NCBI GenBank assembly: GCA_022822575.1
Contig: JAJEBJ010000356.1
Span: 1-6,702 of the forward strand
Origin: Alphaproteobacteria bacterium
GTDB lineage: Bacteria > Pseudomonadota > Alphaproteobacteria > SP197
DNA length: 6,702 nucleotides
Direction of reading: 5' to 3'
Shown here: in pieces, positions 5,932 through 6,702 of the stretch
Layout of the letters: each line of letters begins with the position of its first letter
How positions within the stretch are numbered: the first letter of the stretch is position 1
Position numbers and translations under genes: made by a program
The notes under the pieces: generated by a model
What the model was told of the DNA's origin: nothing
The model's input: the letters and a program-made list of their open reading frames with translations, nothing else
Databases searched by the model: none

Positions 5932-6702
5932 ATGCACGGTTACCAAAGCACGCAGGCAGCCAGAACGGCCGCCACTCTCGAGTCCATGTCCGCCATGGCG
6001 GCAGACGGCAATGCCGGATGGGTGACGCTGCCGGCGGATGCGTACTGCAATCCGGACATCCATGCCCTTGAGATCGAGAGGATCTTTAGGGCGGGATGGA
6101 TCGCTGTCGGCCGGACCGACGAGGTCCGCGAACCGGGCAGCTACCTTGCCCGCGAGATCGTCGGGACGCCGGTCGCCATGGTGCGCGATCAAAAGGGGCG
6201 TCTCAGGGTCTTTGCGAACATCTGCCGTCACCGCTGGATGAAACTTCTCGAGGGGAAGGGACGCAAGGCCGTCATCACCTGTCCCTATCACGCCTGGGTC
6301 TACGGTCTCGACGGATGTCTGCGCCGGGCGCCGGGCATGGAATGCCATCCCGAATTCGATGCCGCCGCCACCCGCCTGGAAGAGCTCTCTTTCGAGGTCT
6401 GGCATGGATTCGTTTTCGTCAATCTCGACGGTCGTGCCGATCCTCTGGCGCCGCGTCTGACGGGCGTTGAAGAGACGGTCCGCCCCTATGGCCTCGACAA
6501 CTGGTTCACCGCACGCACCCTGGACCTCGGAGAGGCTCCCTGGGGCTGGAAGGTGATGCAGGACAACGGCGAATGCTACCACCACGAAGGATTGCACCCG
6601 GAAACCTTCCAGACCGTCTTTCCCGGCGAGAGATCCGGCACGACCTGTGGCGACGACTGGATACTGCAGTGGAGTCCGGCGCGCGAGGAGAGCCTGGAAA
6701 CA
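5932..6702 (+). CDS. Rieske-type non-haem iron oxygenase, quaternary-amine monooxygenase-like (partial, C-terminus off the right edge)
   Basis: 257 codons are visible; family members usually run about 350-430 aa, so the end of the catalytic domain is missing. The enzyme receives electrons from a separate reductase (not in the window) and hydroxylates a C-H bond. The Rieske 2Fe-2S ligands are Cys98, His100, Cys117 and His120 (CRHRWMK...TCPYHAW). The mononuclear-iron motif is ECYHHEGLH with His217 and His222. The residue bridging to the Rieske centre, normally Asp in ring-hydroxylating dioxygenases, is Glu214, as in carnitine monooxygenase CntA. With the sequence style (LPADAYCNPDIHALEIERIF near 33-52), this places it with the betaine/choline/carnitine-type oxygenases rather than aromatic ones. 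ATG 5932 has GGAGG 4 nt upstream; Met19 and Met22 lack such a site. It is divergent from the PhyH operon and probably co-regulated. The exact substrate is unknown. Confidence 0.92.
   Translation, partial: MHGYQSTQAARTAATLESMSAMAADGNAGWVTLPADAYCNPDIHALEIERIFRAGWIAVGRTDEVREPGSYLAREIVGTPVAMVRDQKGRLRVFANICRHRWMKLLEGKGRKAVITCPYHAWVYGLDGCLRRAPGMECHPEFDAAATRLEELSFEVWHGFVFVNLDGRADPLAPRLTGVEETVRPYGLDNWFTARTLDLGEAPWGWKVMQDNGECYHHEGLHPETFQTVFPGERSGTTCGDDWILQWSPAREESLET

Noticed and set aside
5752..6597. Minus-strand frame of 281 codons opposite the Rieske gene
   Set aside because: It is antisense to the Rieske gene with all cofactor ligands in place, and has no recognisable domain.
1..6702. CRISPR array, tRNA, rRNA or insertion-sequence ends
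   Set aside because: No spaced direct repeats, no tRNA-like cloverleaf or rRNA sequence, and no transposase or terminal inverted repeats were recognised.

Overview
The window is GC-rich (by eye), densely coding bacterial DNA with strong Shine-Dalgarno sequences, GC-biased third codon positions and long antisense shadow frames. The gene content (PotD-like binding protein, trimethylamine-dehydrogenase-like flavoprotein, PMT-like methyltransferase, phytanoyl-CoA-dioxygenase-like enzyme, quaternary-amine-type Rieske oxygenase) suggests a heterotrophic alphaproteobacterium that uses methylated amines or osmolytes. The taxonomy is inference; no rRNA or other marker gene is present.

Layout, left to right. 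Positions 1-831 (minus) hold the N-terminal 277 residues of a periplasmic polyamine/quaternary-amine-type solute-binding protein with a Tat-like signal; its C-terminus lies beyond the left edge. Positions 832-1232 carry no supported gene, only a possible promoter for the binding protein. Positions 1233-1503 (plus) are a decayed YbjQ-family gene, broken by one frameshift and one in-frame stop. Positions 1504-1766 have no recognisable gene. Positions 1767-5662 (minus) form a three-gene row transcribed right to left: a PhyH-family Fe(II)/2-oxoglutarate oxygenase, a PMT-like SAM methyltransferase, and a TMADH/DMADH-type FMN/4Fe-4S/nucleotide-binding dehydrogenase. Positions 5663-5931 are a divergent control region with a perfect 8+8 bp dyad over a possible promoter. 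Positions 5932-6702 (plus) are the first 257 codons of a Rieske oxygenase, open at the right edge.

How the genes may work together (inference): the binding protein captures a small cationic, N-methylated or polyamine-like compound. The Rieske enzyme, whose bridging carboxylate is Glu as in carnitine monooxygenase, oxidises a C-N or N-methyl carbon. The dehydrogenase, with the full TMADH cofactor and catalytic set but Gln in place of one aromatic-bowl Tyr, oxidatively demethylates a secondary or tertiary amine. The 2OG oxygenase adds a further hydroxylation, and the methyltransferase moves methyl groups on the same or a related compound. The true substrate cannot be read from the sequence. I do not recognise this exact combination as a described pathway.
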